DNA of 64,000 nucleotides from Enhygromyxa salina. GTDB lineage: Bacteria > Myxococcota_A > Polyangia > Nannocystales > Nannocystaceae. The stretch spans positions 1 through 64,000 of the forward strand of contig NZ_PVNK01000221.1 in assembly GCF_002994615.1 (NCBI RefSeq), in the 5' to 3' direction. Position numbers and translations under genes: made by a program. The notes beneath the pieces were generated by a model. That model saw nothing but the letters and a program-made list of their open reading frames with translations, was not told the DNA's origin and ran no database searches. Positions 8,609 through 18,380 of the stretch are shown here, one piece after another. The stretch's first letter is position 1. The number at the start of each line of letters is the position of its first letter.

Positions 8609-9544
8609 ATGACCTCCGTGCCGCCCGACGATTCGGCGACCGCCATTCGTGAGCCTACGGTGGTCACGACGCTGCGTTCGCTCGAGGACATGGTCCGCCG
8701 CCCGGCCTGTCTGGTGGTGATCCATGGCGACAACATCGGGCACAAGTACGATCTCGACGTCAAGGTCCTGAGGATCGGCCGGGGCCGCGACAACGACATC
8801 TGCGTCAACCACCGTTCGGTCTCGCGCAATCACGTCGAGGTCCACGTCGACGAGCGCGGCGCCCAGCTTCGAGATCTACGCTCGACCAACGGCACCTTTG
8901 TCAACGACCAGCCGGTCGGCAACGTGTACCTGCGCGACGGCGACCGGATCAAGGTTGGGCGGACCGTGCTCAAGTTCATCAGCGGCGGCAACGTCGAGGC
9001 TGCCTACCACGAGCAGCTGTTCACGATGACCCGCTACGACGCCCTGACCGGCGTCCACAACCGGCGCAGCTTCGACGAGAAGGTCGAGACCGAGGTCGCC
9101 CGGGCCGATCGCTACACGCGGCCGCTGGCGCTGCTGCTCTTCGACATCGATCACTTCAAGCGCTGCAACGATACCTTCGGCCACCGCGCGGGCGACCACG
9201 TCCTGCGAGAGGTCGCGCAGCTGGTTCAAAGGCGCGCGCGCAAGCACGACTTCGTCGCGCGCTACGGCGGCGAGGAGTTCGTGGTCATGCTCAACGAGTT
9301 CGAGCTCCCCGGGCCGCAGGTGTTCGCCGAGCTGATCCGCGGGATGATCGAGCACCACGAGTTCGAGTTCGAGGGCAAGCAGATCCCGATCACGATCTCG
9401 ATCGGCCTGGTCATCTGGGGATCGCAGTACGAGCGCGCTTCGCAGCTGATCGAGGCCGCGGATCAGTGCTTGTACCGGGCCAAGGCCGAGGGCCGGAACC
9501 GCGTGATCGTGGCCCCGGATCCGGCTCAGGACCCGGGCTGCTAG
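8609..9544 (+). CDS. FHA domain-GGDEF diguanylate cyclase
   Basis: A 311-residue cytoplasmic protein. An FHA phosphothreonine-binding domain covers about 33-125 (IGRGRDND at 56-63, SRNH at 72-75, STNGTFVND at 92-100). A GGDEF domain covers about 140-303, with DALTGVHNRRSF (144-155) and FDIDHFKRCND (178-188). The active loop reads GGEEF (220-224), a catalytically competent variant. An RxxD inhibitory site, RKHD (211-214), lies five residues before it, so product feedback by c-di-GMP is expected. The FHA domain suggests activity or placement is set by Ser/Thr phosphorylation. It is encoded alone, divergent from glyA. Confidence 0.95.
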   Translation: MTSVPPDDSATAIREPTVVTTLRSLEDMVRRPACLVVIHGDNIGHKYDLDVKVLRIGRGRDNDICVNHRSVSRNHVEVHVDERGAQLRDLRSTNGTFVNDQPVGNVYLRDGDRIKVGRTVLKFISGGNVEAAYHEQLFTMTRYDALTGVHNRRSFDEKVETEVARADRYTRPLALLLFDIDHFKRCNDTFGHRAGDHVLREVAQLVQRRARKHDFVARYGGEEFVVMLNEFELPGPQVFAELIRGMIEHHEFEFEGKQIPITISIGLVIWGSQYERASQLIEAADQCLYRAKAEGRNRVIVAPDPAQDPGC

Positions 9545-9577
9545 CAGCCTGGCCGTAAAAGCTTTTATGCTCCGGCC

Positions 9578-11290
<1,713 letters not shown>

Positions 11291-11305
11291 GCCGGGCAGG
11301 GTAGG

Positions 11306-13732
11306 GTGCGGACCGTGGAGACGGACGAGAGGCTGAGGGGAGAGCGCGGGGCGCAGATCGTGCTCGGCGCGGTGCTGATGCTGGCGACGATCGGGTGCGG
11401 CGACGACCTGAGCGGGGCCGATGCGTCCGAGGCGAGCGGAACCACTGACGGTGGAGACGGGGATGGGGACGGCGACCCCGGAGACGGAGACGGAGACCCC
11501 GGAGACGGGGACGGCGACCCCGGAGACGGAGACGGAGACGGAGACGGCGACGGAGACGGCGACACCGGCGACGGCGACGGAGACGGCGACGGCGAGCTGC
11601 TGCCCGACGCGGGCCAAGATCGCTACGTGCTCGTCGACGAGCTCACGGAGCTCGACGCCTCGGCCTCGGTCGGGGCCGTGCTCTACCACTGGGACTTCGG
11701 TGACGGCAGCGCGCAGCCCGAGCCGACGCCCTCGCCGCTGGCCAACCACAGCTACGACGCGCCCGGCCGCTACTACCCGGTGCTCACGGTCTACGACGCC
11801 AACAACGACTCGCTCGCGACCAACGTGACGATCACCGCGACCCACGAGCCAAGCCACGAGCCGCGCTACACGGGCACGCTGATCGCCGATCCGGCCAACG
11901 ACGCCGTCGCGGTGGTCTCGCCGGACTCGAGCGAGCTGGTCCTCGTGCGTCGCTCGGGCGACGCCGACGCCCCGACCTTCGAGGTCGCTCGCCACGCGAC
12001 CTGCACGGGCCCGCGCGCGGTCGGCCCGGGGCTGGCGGGCCAGGTGATCGTCGCGTGCCCCGACGCCGATCAGATCCAGATCATCGACTACGACAACGGC
12101 CCCGCGCCGGCCTGGGACCTGCCGCGTGGCTCCCGGCCGATGGCCGCGCTCGCCCGCGGCGACGAGGTGTTCGTGAGCCTGGCGGGGACGGGCGCGCTGG
12201 CCCGGATCAACTTCGCGCAGGAGCCGGTCGCCGAGTCCTTTCACGCGGCCCTGGCCGACGCCCGCGGGCTCGCGCTGTGGCCCGACGGCCGCGTCGCGAT
12301 CAGCCGCTGGCGCTCACCCGACGACGAGGCCGAGCTCGCGCTCTACGATCCCGCGTCCGACGCCGTCGAGCTCGTGACCCTCGCCTACGACCCGACGCCG
12401 CCCTCGGACACCGAGATCGGCGGGGTCCCCAGCTACCTCGATCAGATCCTGGTCTCGCCGATCGCCGACGAGGTTGCGATCCCCAGCATCCAGGCCAATT
12501 TTCTTCACGGCGAGTACCTCAGCGGTGAGGCCCTGACCTTCGAGACCACGGTCCGCGCGGTCGTGTCCTTCATCGAGCTCGGCGAGCCCGACGGCATGGG
12601 CCTGGTCCCCGGGCTCGAGAGCTTCGATCGCCGCAAGCAGTTCGACAACCGCGGGTTCGCGGCCGCGGGCACCTACTCGAGCCGCGGCGACTACCTGTTC
12701 GTGGCCATGCGCGGCGGCCGGGCGATCGAGCGCTACGACACGCTCACGGGCTCGCAGGCCGGGACCCTGCTCGACGTCGGCTACGCGCCGTCGGGCGTGG
12801 CGCTGTCGCCCGACGACCGCCACCTCTACGTCGACGCGAGCTTGTCGCGCGAGCTGCTGGTCTACGACGTCAGCAGCTACGACGTGCTCCCGCAGCCGAT
12901 CGAGGTCATCGCGCTGGTCACCGAGGAGCCCCTCGCGCCCGAGCTCTTGCGCGGCAAGCAGCTGTTCAACGACTCCTACGATCCGCGCCTCGCCAAGCAC
13001 GGCTACATCGCCTGCGCCCACTGTCACCTCGACGGCGAGGCCGACCGCCGGACCTGGGACTTCAGCGATCGCGGCGAGGGCCTGCGCAACACGATCTCGC
13101 TGCTCGGGCGCGGGGGCGTCGGCCACGGGCCCGTGCACTGGAGCGCCAACTTCGACGAGATCCAGGACTTCGAGCACGACATGCGCGGGCCCTTTGGCGG
13201 GTCCGGGCTGCTCGACGAGGCCGACTGGCAAGGCGGCACGGTCAGCGAGCCCCTCGGCGACCCCAAGGCCGGGCTCTCGGACGATCTCGACGCGCTCGCG
13301 GCCTACGTCGAGAGCCTCGTCGCGTACCCGCGCAGCCCCGCGCGCGGACCCAACGGCGAGCTCACGCCCGAGGCCGCGGCCGGGCAGCTGCTGTTCGAGT
13401 CCCCGGCGCTCGGGTGCAGCGACTGTCACGGCGGCGAGGGCCTGACCGACAGCATGTGGCTGGCCCCGGCCGACCCGCTACTTCACGACGTCGGGACCCT
13501 CGGACCCGGCTCGGGCCTCCGCCTCGGCGAGCCCCTGACCGGGATTGACACCCCGACGCTCCACGCGCTGTGGAACTCGCCGCCCTACCTTCACGACGGC
13601 TCGGCCGCGGACCTGTACGCGCTGCTCACGGCCAAGAACCCCAACGATCTGCACGGTACGACCTCACAGCTGAGCGAGGCCGAGCTCGAGCAGCTCGTCG
13701 CGTATCTTCTCAGCCTCGAGGGGAGCCCATGA
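11306..13732 (+). CDS. PKD / beta-propeller / di-haem cytochrome-c-peroxidase-like lipoprotein
   Basis: Up to 808 residues from a GTG at 11306; a second GTG at 11315 is possible. A lipobox ends in TIGC, followed by a DG-rich linker. Next come a PKD domain with the YHWDFGDGS core, a propeller-like stretch of about 350 residues, and a C-terminal region with two haem c attachment sites, CAHCH and CSDCH. This order resembles di-haem peroxidase/MauG-like proteins fused to a YncE/PKD module. It should act outside the cytoplasmic membrane in electron transfer or peroxide or cofactor chemistry; the exact reaction is inferred only. Its stop overlaps the next start (ATGA at 13729-13732), so the two are translationally coupled. 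Confidence 0.83.
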   Translation: MRTVETDERLRGERGAQIVLGAVLMLATIGCGDDLSGADASEASGTTDGGDGDGDGDPGDGDGDPGDGDGDPGDGDGDGDGDGDGDTGDGDGDGDGELLPDAGQDRYVLVDELTELDASASVGAVLYHWDFGDGSAQPEPTPSPLANHSYDAPGRYYPVLTVYDANNDSLATNVTITATHEPSHEPRYTGTLIADPANDAVAVVSPDSSELVLVRRSGDADAPTFEVARHATCTGPRAVGPGLAGQVIVACPDADQIQIIDYDNGPAPAWDLPRGSRPMAALARGDEVFVSLAGTGALARINFAQEPVAESFHAALADARGLALWPDGRVAISRWRSPDDEAELALYDPASDAVELVTLAYDPTPPSDTEIGGVPSYLDQILVSPIADEVAIPSIQANFLHGEYLSGEALTFETTVRAVVSFIELGEPDGMGLVPGLESFDRRKQFDNRGFAAAGTYSSRGDYLFVAMRGGRAIERYDTLTGSQAGTLLDVGYAPSGVALSPDDRHLYVDASLSRELLVYDVSSYDVLPQPIEVIALVTEEPLAPELLRGKQLFNDSYDPRLAKHGYIACAHCHLDGEADRRTWDFSDRGEGLRNTISLLGRGGVGHGPVHWSANFDEIQDFEHDMRGPFGGSGLLDEADWQGGTVSEPLGDPKAGLSDDLDALAAYVESLVAYPRSPARGPNGELTPEAAAGQLLFESPALGCSDCHGGEGLTDSMWLAPADPLLHDVGTLGPGSGLRLGEPLTGIDTPTLHALWNSPPYLHDGSAADLYALLTAKNPNDLHGTTSQLSEAELEQLVAYLLSLEGSP

Positions 13733-14334
13733 CCGAAGCCGCCACCAACGAGAGCCTCGCGGGCAGCGAAGCGCCGTCCGCCAAGCTCATGCTCAAGTGG
13801 GTCGGGATCGTGCTGCTGCTCGCGGCCGTGACCGTCGTCGTCGTTGGGGTGTTCTTGCCCCGCGAGTGGCACGTCGAGCAGAGCGTCGACATCGAAGCCG
13901 ACGTCGCCCAGATCCACGCGCAGATCGCCGACCTCGAGCGCTGGGACGCGTGGATGTTCGACCCCGAGCTCGAGGGCGCCGACATGTTGGTCGAGGTCGA
14001 GGGCAGCGGGGTCGGGGCCACGATCTCGTGGTCGGGGAAGGGGAGCACCGGGGCCATGACCCTGGTCGAGGCAGACCCGGCCACGGGCATTCGCTGGGAC
14101 GGGCGGGTCGAGACCGACGAGATCAACAACCATGGCTCGATCAGCTACGAGCCGCTCGACGGCGGGCTCGTGCGCGTGACCCTGGTCGACGAGGGCACGC
14201 TGCCGCCCGTGCTTGGCGGCTACTTCGCGCCGGTCATGAACTCGGCGCTCTCGCAGCACTTCGAGGCCGCGCTCGGGCGGCTCGAGCTCGTGGCCGAGGC
14301 CGAGGCCGAGGCCGAGCGCGCGAGCGCAGACTGA
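13729..14334 (+). CDS. Membrane-anchored SRPBCC-family protein
   Basis: 201 residues, starting in an ATGA overlap with the cytochrome-like gene. One membrane helix lies at about 20-43. The rest has the START/Bet-v-1 (SRPBCC) pattern: FLPREWHVEQSVDIEADVA, then DLERWDAWMFDP, and later a beta-rich core and C-terminal helix (ALSQHFEAALGRLE). The family binds hydrophobic ligands in a cavity, and many bacterial members are of unknown role. It ends 10 bp before trpE, so trpEG may be transcribed from upstream promoters as well. Confidence 0.75.
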   Translation: MTEAATNESLAGSEAPSAKLMLKWVGIVLLLAAVTVVVVGVFLPREWHVEQSVDIEADVAQIHAQIADLERWDAWMFDPELEGADMLVEVEGSGVGATISWSGKGSTGAMTLVEADPATGIRWDGRVETDEINNHGSISYEPLDGGLVRVTLVDEGTLPPVLGGYFAPVMNSALSQHFEAALGRLELVAEAEAEAERASAD

Positions 14335-14344
14335 TCGCTTCACC

Positions 14345-15895
14345 GTGCCGAGCCCCCCCGCCTTGTTCCCCGTGTGGCGCGAGCTGCTGTGCGACGGCGA
14401 GACGCCGGTCGCCGTGCTCGCGCGCCTCCGCGAGCGCCCGGACCAGCACGCCTTCTTGCTCGAGTCGGTCGTCGGCGGCGAGCGCTGGGCGCGGTGGAGC
14501 ATCATCGGCGTCGGTCACCGGGCCGTGGTCCGCGGGGCGTGGCGCGACGGTCGCCTGGTCGTCGAGTGCGAGCCGGGGCCGGGCTTCGCCGCCGACCTCG
14601 CCGAGCTGAGCGGCCCCCGGGGCGGCTTCGGCGAGGGCAGCGGCGCGGCGTTGATCGAGGCGCTGCTCGATCGCTACCGCGCGGGTCCCGACCCCGACGC
14701 GCCGCCGGGCGAGCACGACGAGCTGCCGCGCTTTTGGGGCGGGCTGGTCGGCGTCTGGGGCCACGACATGGTCCGCGATCTCGAGCGTGTCCCGACCCCC
14801 GACTGGGCCGAGCAGGACGCGTCGGCGCTGCCGGCCTTCGAGCTGCTCGTGACCGACACCCTGGTCGTGTTCGACAACCTCTCGCAGAAGGTCCGGGTGC
14901 TCGCGACCGCGTGCCCGGCCGAGGACGGCGGCGTCGATCGGGCCCGCGAGGCCGCCCGAGCCCGGGTCGACGCCGTGATCACGGCCCTGCGCACAGGCCC
15001 AACCCTCGCGCCGATGATCCTCGACGAGGGCGTCGCCGCACCCCCAGCGCGCCTGGCCGCGGCCTGGGCCGGCAGCCGCTACCCCGAGCAGGTCGTCCGC
15101 GCCAAGCAGCACATCGTCGCCGGCGACGTGTTTCAGGTCGTGCTCAGCCAGCGCTTCGATCAGCCCCGGGCCGAGGCCTCGCCCCTCGACGTCTACCGGA
15201 TGCTGCGGGTCACCAACCCCTCGCCCTACATGTACCTGCTCGACCTGCCCTCGGCGACCCTGGCCGGGGCTTCGCCGGAGGTCCTGGTCCGCGTTGATCA
15301 CGAGGATCGTCGGGTGACCGTGCGCCCGATCGCCGGGACCCGCCGCCGCGGTCGTGACCTCGCCGAGGACCTCGCGCTCGAGCGCGAGCTCCTCGAAGAT
15401 CCGAAGGAGCGAGCCGAGCACCTGATGTTGATCGATCTCGGCCGCAACGACATCGGTCGGATCGCCGCCCCGGGCAGCGTCGAGGTCAGCGAGTCGTTCG
15501 TGATCGAGCGCTACAGCAAGGTCATGCACATCGTCTCGGAGGTCTCGGGCACCCTCGCCGAGGGCCTCGGGGTCGTCGACGCCCTCCGCTCGACCTTCCC
15601 CGCGGGCACGCTCAGCGGCGCGCCCAAGGTCCGCGCGCTCGAGATCATCGACGAGCTCGAGCCCGCGCCGCGCGGCTGGTACGGCGGCGCGGTCGGCTAC
15701 TTTGGCTTCGACGGCGGGGCCGACTTTGCGATCTGCATCCGCTCGGTCGTGTTCGCGGGCGACAGCGTCCGCGTCCAGGCCGGGGCCGGGATCGTCTACG
15801 ACTCGGACCCCGAGGCCGAGGACGACGAGTGCGCGCGCAAGGCCGCGGCGGTGCTCCGGGCGATCGAGATGGCCAGGGTCGGGGGGGCGTCGTGA
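14345..15895 (+). CDS. trpE: Anthranilate synthase component I
   Basis: A 516-residue chorismate-binding enzyme from a GTG at 14345, catalysing chorismate plus glutamine-derived ammonia to anthranilate, the first step of tryptophan synthesis. The C-terminal half is typical: LINE-type PIAGTRRRGRDLAED, HLMLIDLGRNDIGRI, ERYSKVMHIVSEVSG and GAPKVRALEIIDELEP. The last motif and the partner gene favour TrpE over PabB. It overlaps trpG by 4 bp (GTGA), matching the stoichiometric complex of the two products. The remaining trp genes begin 4.07 kb downstream of trpG. Confidence 0.96.
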   Translation: MPSPPALFPVWRELLCDGETPVAVLARLRERPDQHAFLLESVVGGERWARWSIIGVGHRAVVRGAWRDGRLVVECEPGPGFAADLAELSGPRGGFGEGSGAALIEALLDRYRAGPDPDAPPGEHDELPRFWGGLVGVWGHDMVRDLERVPTPDWAEQDASALPAFELLVTDTLVVFDNLSQKVRVLATACPAEDGGVDRAREAARARVDAVITALRTGPTLAPMILDEGVAAPPARLAAAWAGSRYPEQVVRAKQHIVAGDVFQVVLSQRFDQPRAEASPLDVYRMLRVTNPSPYMYLLDLPSATLAGASPEVLVRVDHEDRRVTVRPIAGTRRRGRDLAEDLALERELLEDPKERAEHLMLIDLGRNDIGRIAAPGSVEVSESFVIERYSKVMHIVSEVSGTLAEGLGVVDALRSTFPAGTLSGAPKVRALEIIDELEPAPRGWYGGAVGYFGFDGGADFAICIRSVVFAGDSVRVQAGAGIVYDSDPEAEDDECARKAAAVLRAIEMARVGGAS

Positions 15896-16557
15896 TCGAG
15901 CTCGGCCGCGGCCAGCGCTACCGGCCCGCCGCGGCGCGCCGACGGCCCGGCGCGCGCGTGCTCGTCATCGACAATTACGACTCGTTCACCTTCAACCTGG
16001 TCCAGCACCTGCTCGAGCTCGGCGCCGAGGTCGACGTCTACCGCAACGACGCGATCACGGCCGCGCAGGTGCTCGCGGACCGGCCCAGCCATCTGCTGCT
16101 CTCGCCCGGCCCCGGTCGGCCCGCCGACAGCGGCGTGTGCCAGGAGCTGTGCCGGATCGTGTGCGCGCCCGAGCGCGACCCGCTGCCGACCCTCGGCGTG
16201 TGCCTTGGCCACCAGACCCTGTGCGAGGTCCACGGGGCCACGGTCGAGCGCGCGGGCCGGATCATGCACGGCAAGCGCTCGGCGATCGTCCACGCGGCGA
16301 CCGGGCTCTACGCGGGCTTGCCCTCGCCCTACCAGGCGACCCGCTACCACAGCTTGATCGTCGACGAGGCCACGCTGCCGCCCGAGCTCCTCGCCGACGC
16401 CCGCACGCCCGAGGGCGAGCTCATGGGCGTGCGCCACCGCGAACGGCCGGTGTTCGGCGTGCAGTACCACCCCGAGTCGATCCTGAGCGAGCACGGACAC
16501 GACCTGCTCGCCAATTTCCTCGGGCTGGGCCAGACCCCGACGGGCTCGATCAGGTAG
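15892..16557 (+). CDS. trpG: Anthranilate synthase component II (glutamine amidotransferase)
   Basis: 221 residues from a GTG overlapping the trpE stop. It is a class I glutamine amidotransferase: LVIDNYDSFTFNLVQ at 24-38, the nucleophile Cys104 in GVCLGHQ, and the His193/Glu195 pair in GVQYHPES. It supplies ammonia to TrpE and may double as PabA. An N-terminal extension of about 20 Arg/Ala-rich residues precedes the usual family start. A later start near the RVLVIDN segment is therefore conceivable, although the coupling overlap supports the GTG. Confidence 0.95.
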   Translation: MIELGRGQRYRPAAARRRPGARVLVIDNYDSFTFNLVQHLLELGAEVDVYRNDAITAAQVLADRPSHLLLSPGPGRPADSGVCQELCRIVCAPERDPLPTLGVCLGHQTLCEVHGATVERAGRIMHGKRSAIVHAATGLYAGLPSPYQATRYHSLIVDEATLPPELLADARTPEGELMGVRHRERPVFGVQYHPESILSEHGHDLLANFLGLGQTPTGSIR

Positions 16558-16566
16558 CCTGGATTC

Positions 16567-17043
16567 ATGCATCGGACCACATTGACGATCCTCGCGCTCG
16601 CGCTCATGGTCGCTCCGTTGACCGCGGACGCCGAGTACAGCCACCTGTGCACGTCGGTGCCCGGGGCGTGTGAGTACACTGGGCCCGACGCCCCGAAGCT
16701 CGGGCTGGAGGTCTGCTACGAGCGCAGCAGCAACACCGCCAGGCTCAAGAACACCGCGTCTTGCCCGGCCAACTCGCTCCCGTTCAGCGTCGGCCACGGC
16801 GAAGTCATCGACCCTCAGACCGGACAGGTGGCCGCCTACATGCCGCTTGGGGATGCCTGCGCGGCGCGGCAGTGCGCCGAGTACGTCGCCCACGAGGGCG
16901 GGGAAGAGTATGTGATCTGCTGCGAGAATGGCGGCCCGTGCTGGCCGGGCGGCGACTGCGGCGGAGTCCTCTATTGGTGCTTCGATGGTGTCTGCAACGA
17001 GGACGGGACTGTCGATTGCTTCGAGGCAGATGAGGGGTTGTAG
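16567..17043 (+). CDS. Small secreted cysteine-rich protein
   Basis: 158 residues with a clear signal peptide (HRTTLTILALALMVAPLTADA) and about a dozen cysteines in the mature part. Examples are the CCENGGPCWPGGDC cluster and the final CFDGVCNEDGTVDC segment. Disulfide-rich and acidic, it is probably exported; no family recognised. It begins only 9 bp after trpG yet has no evident link to tryptophan synthesis. It faces the minus-strand pair that ends at 17224. Confidence 0.72.
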   Translation: MHRTTLTILALALMVAPLTADAEYSHLCTSVPGACEYTGPDAPKLGLEVCYERSSNTARLKNTASCPANSLPFSVGHGEVIDPQTGQVAAYMPLGDACAARQCAEYVAHEGGEEYVICCENGGPCWPGGDCGGVLYWCFDGVCNEDGTVDCFEADEGL

Positions 17044-17107
17044 AGTTCGAGCGCGAGTTCGTGGGTCCGATCCTCAAACCGCCGCTCGAGCGGCGCGGAA
17101 GGTGGCG

Positions 17108-17154
17108 TGGTCTTGCCCCAAAAAACCAGGTGTCCGAATTTTTGGGCAAGACCA
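17108..17154. promoter_or_regulatory. Long inverted repeat containing a CRISPR-leader-like core
   Basis: The arm at 17108-17125 (TGGTCTTGCCCC then A6) pairs with the arm at 17139-17154 (T5 then GGGCAAGACCA), a stem of about 16 bp. The right half from 17128 (AGGTGTCCGA, T-run, GGGCAAGACCA) nearly repeats the sequence just before the main CRISPR array (18318 onward). It lies between convergent genes, so it may serve as a bidirectional terminator, as a duplicated leader core, or both. Confidence 0.5.
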
Positions 17155-17187
17155 GCCCTGGTAGCCAGCCCCTTCAAGGGCGCCCAC

Positions 17188-17223
17188 GCTTCAATGGGGC
17201 CGCCCTCTTTCGAGGGCGGAAGG
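17188..17223 (+). repeat. Solitary CRISPR repeat
   Basis: This 36-bp sequence is identical to the repeats of the array at 18381-19218: it starts GCTTCAATGG, has an 8-bp stem CCGCCCTC / GAGGGCGG with a TTTC loop, and ends AAGG. It stands alone 1.16 kb before the array, in the same orientation. A leader-like core lies 60 bp upstream, against 63 bp for the array. The convergent lipoprotein stop codon (17224-17226) touches its 3' end. Confidence 0.9.
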
Positions 17224-17559
17224 CTACGGTCCTTCGGCTGAGGTGTGGCGACACCAGACCAAGGGACAGGTCCGCAGGCCATGTTCACACTGGCATACCT
17301 TGCAGTCCTCCCTCCATTTGGTCCCGTGCTCGCCTTCCTCGCAAACTCGCATCCCCGCCGCGCGCTGCTGCTCTCGAAGCCTTTCACGCCCCTGAAAGGC
17401 CCTCTTCTCCTCCGGTGACATCATGGGAGAGCCGGTCATCTCCATCATCCGCCGCGCCAAACCGCCCTGCGGACCGGCAGCAGAAGGAAGTGCTCCTCCG
17501 GTTCCATGCTCCGTACAGGCCGCGCACAGGAAGAGCAATATTGGACCAAGGCGGCTCAT
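17224..17559 (-). CDS. Small lipoprotein with C-terminal cysteine cluster
   Basis: 111 residues from the ATG at 17559. A short signal sequence ends in a lipobox CAAC. The middle is charged and helical (MMSPEEKRAFQGRERLREQQ). The last 40 residues carry six cysteines spaced CEEG...CKVCQCEHGLRTC...C, reminiscent of small disulfide domains in extracellular proteins. The start overlaps the stop of the upstream gene (ATGA), so they are coupled. The stop codon lies immediately beside the solitary CRISPR repeat. Function unknown. Confidence 0.65.
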   Translation of the reverse strand: MSRLGPILLFLCAACTEHGTGGALPSAAGPQGGLARRMMEMTGSPMMSPEEKRAFQGRERLREQQRAAGMRVCEEGEHGTKWREDCKVCQCEHGLRTCPLVWCRHTSAEGP

Positions 17560-17915
17560 GGATTGACCTCGATCGTGACAGTGACCCGAACGTGTCGGGT
17601 GCCCCTCCTGACACTCGGATATCGTTCCTGTCCATCTGCATGTGTAGTGATTCCGTTGAGCCGATGGTCACAGAGCCGGCTCTGGGCTTCGATGTCACCG
17701 AGTCCCCCGAAACGTGCAACGCGGTCCGAGCCAGAGGAAGACCAATCGCTAGCTTGCCGTTGGTCGGCTGCAAGAGCATGGAGGCAACCTCGGCGTCTGC
17801 AGCCCACTGTGGAGGAGCGGGTACAAACTCTGGACCCTGGGCAGATGCGTGACCGGAGATCAGCACGAGCACCCCCAAGCCCGGCGGCCGCCACGCGGTG
17901 GTGTGACTTTTTCAT
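17556..17915 (-). pseudogene. Small exported protein gene with two frame breaks at C/G runs
   Basis: From the ATG at 17915 the frame begins MKKSHHRVAAAGLG. It continues as a good signal peptide (VLVLISGHASAQ) only if one G is removed from a G5 run (plus-strand C5 at 17872-17876). The body then reads to about DIRVSGG. A second break at plus-strand C4 (17602-17605), corrected by one extra G, restores the ending TRHVRVTVTIEVNP and a stop that overlaps the next start by ATGA. With both corrections the protein is about 120 residues, secreted, beta-rich at the C-terminus, and unrecognised. Either the gene is decayed, or the read contains two homopolymer errors. Confidence 0.55.
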
Positions 17916-18317
17916 GCTCGGTCGGTCGGTACCACTGTCGAACATGCGCGGCAATTCTAAAAAGGTGGCAACGCGAATATTACCGCGGCGCCCGGCGCGA
18001 GGATCGTCGCGCCTCTGCATCTGCGGACGTTGCCAGCCGGCCGCTAAAACGTGCGACCAATCAGGCGTCTCGTCGGCGAGTTCAGCCCGGCGACTTGCTC
18101 GCGGACGAGGCCCCACTGCGCGCGTGCCGTGGCTCCTTGCTCGCCGCGCGGAGACGGGGAAAGCCCGCGTCGCGTGGGCTCCGCCTCCGAGGGTCAAATA
18201 TCGTTGAGGGCCCCGGGTGCTGACGGCTGAGGGCAGGCTCCCGAGCTGTTCCGGTCCGCGGACCCGCGCCGCCGGCCAGCTCGGCGACGCAGAGGCCGAC
18301 CAGTTTCCCTCTTCTGG
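17916..18317. other. Gap upstream of the exported-protein pair and the CRISPR leader
   Basis: No credible gene was found in these 400 bp. An AT-richer patch at about 17950-17985 is a plausible promoter region for the minus-strand pair. The rest is GC-rich with poor codon pattern in all frames. Confidence 0.4.
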
Positions 18318-18380
18318 AGGTGTCCGATTTTTTGGGGCAAGACCAAAGGTCTCCTGGCTGCGGGGGTCGAAGGGGATCCG
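18318..18380 (+). promoter_or_regulatory. Putative CRISPR leader core
   Basis: Directly before the first repeat, the sequence begins AGGTGTCCGA, followed by a T-run and GGGGCAAGACCA. About 26 bases are nearly identical to the sequence before the solitary repeat, at almost the same distance (63 versus 60 bp). Such conservation next to the first repeat is expected of a leader that carries the array promoter and the adaptation signals. It implies transcription of the array on the plus strand. Confidence 0.6.

Noticed and set aside
17079..17102. A hairpin ending GCGGAAGG that resembles a degenerate CRISPR repeat before the solitary one
   Set aside because: Only the stem ends and the last eight bases agree with the 3' part of the repeat (about 14 of 24 positions), and the first twelve bases do not. 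Too weak to call in GC-rich DNA.
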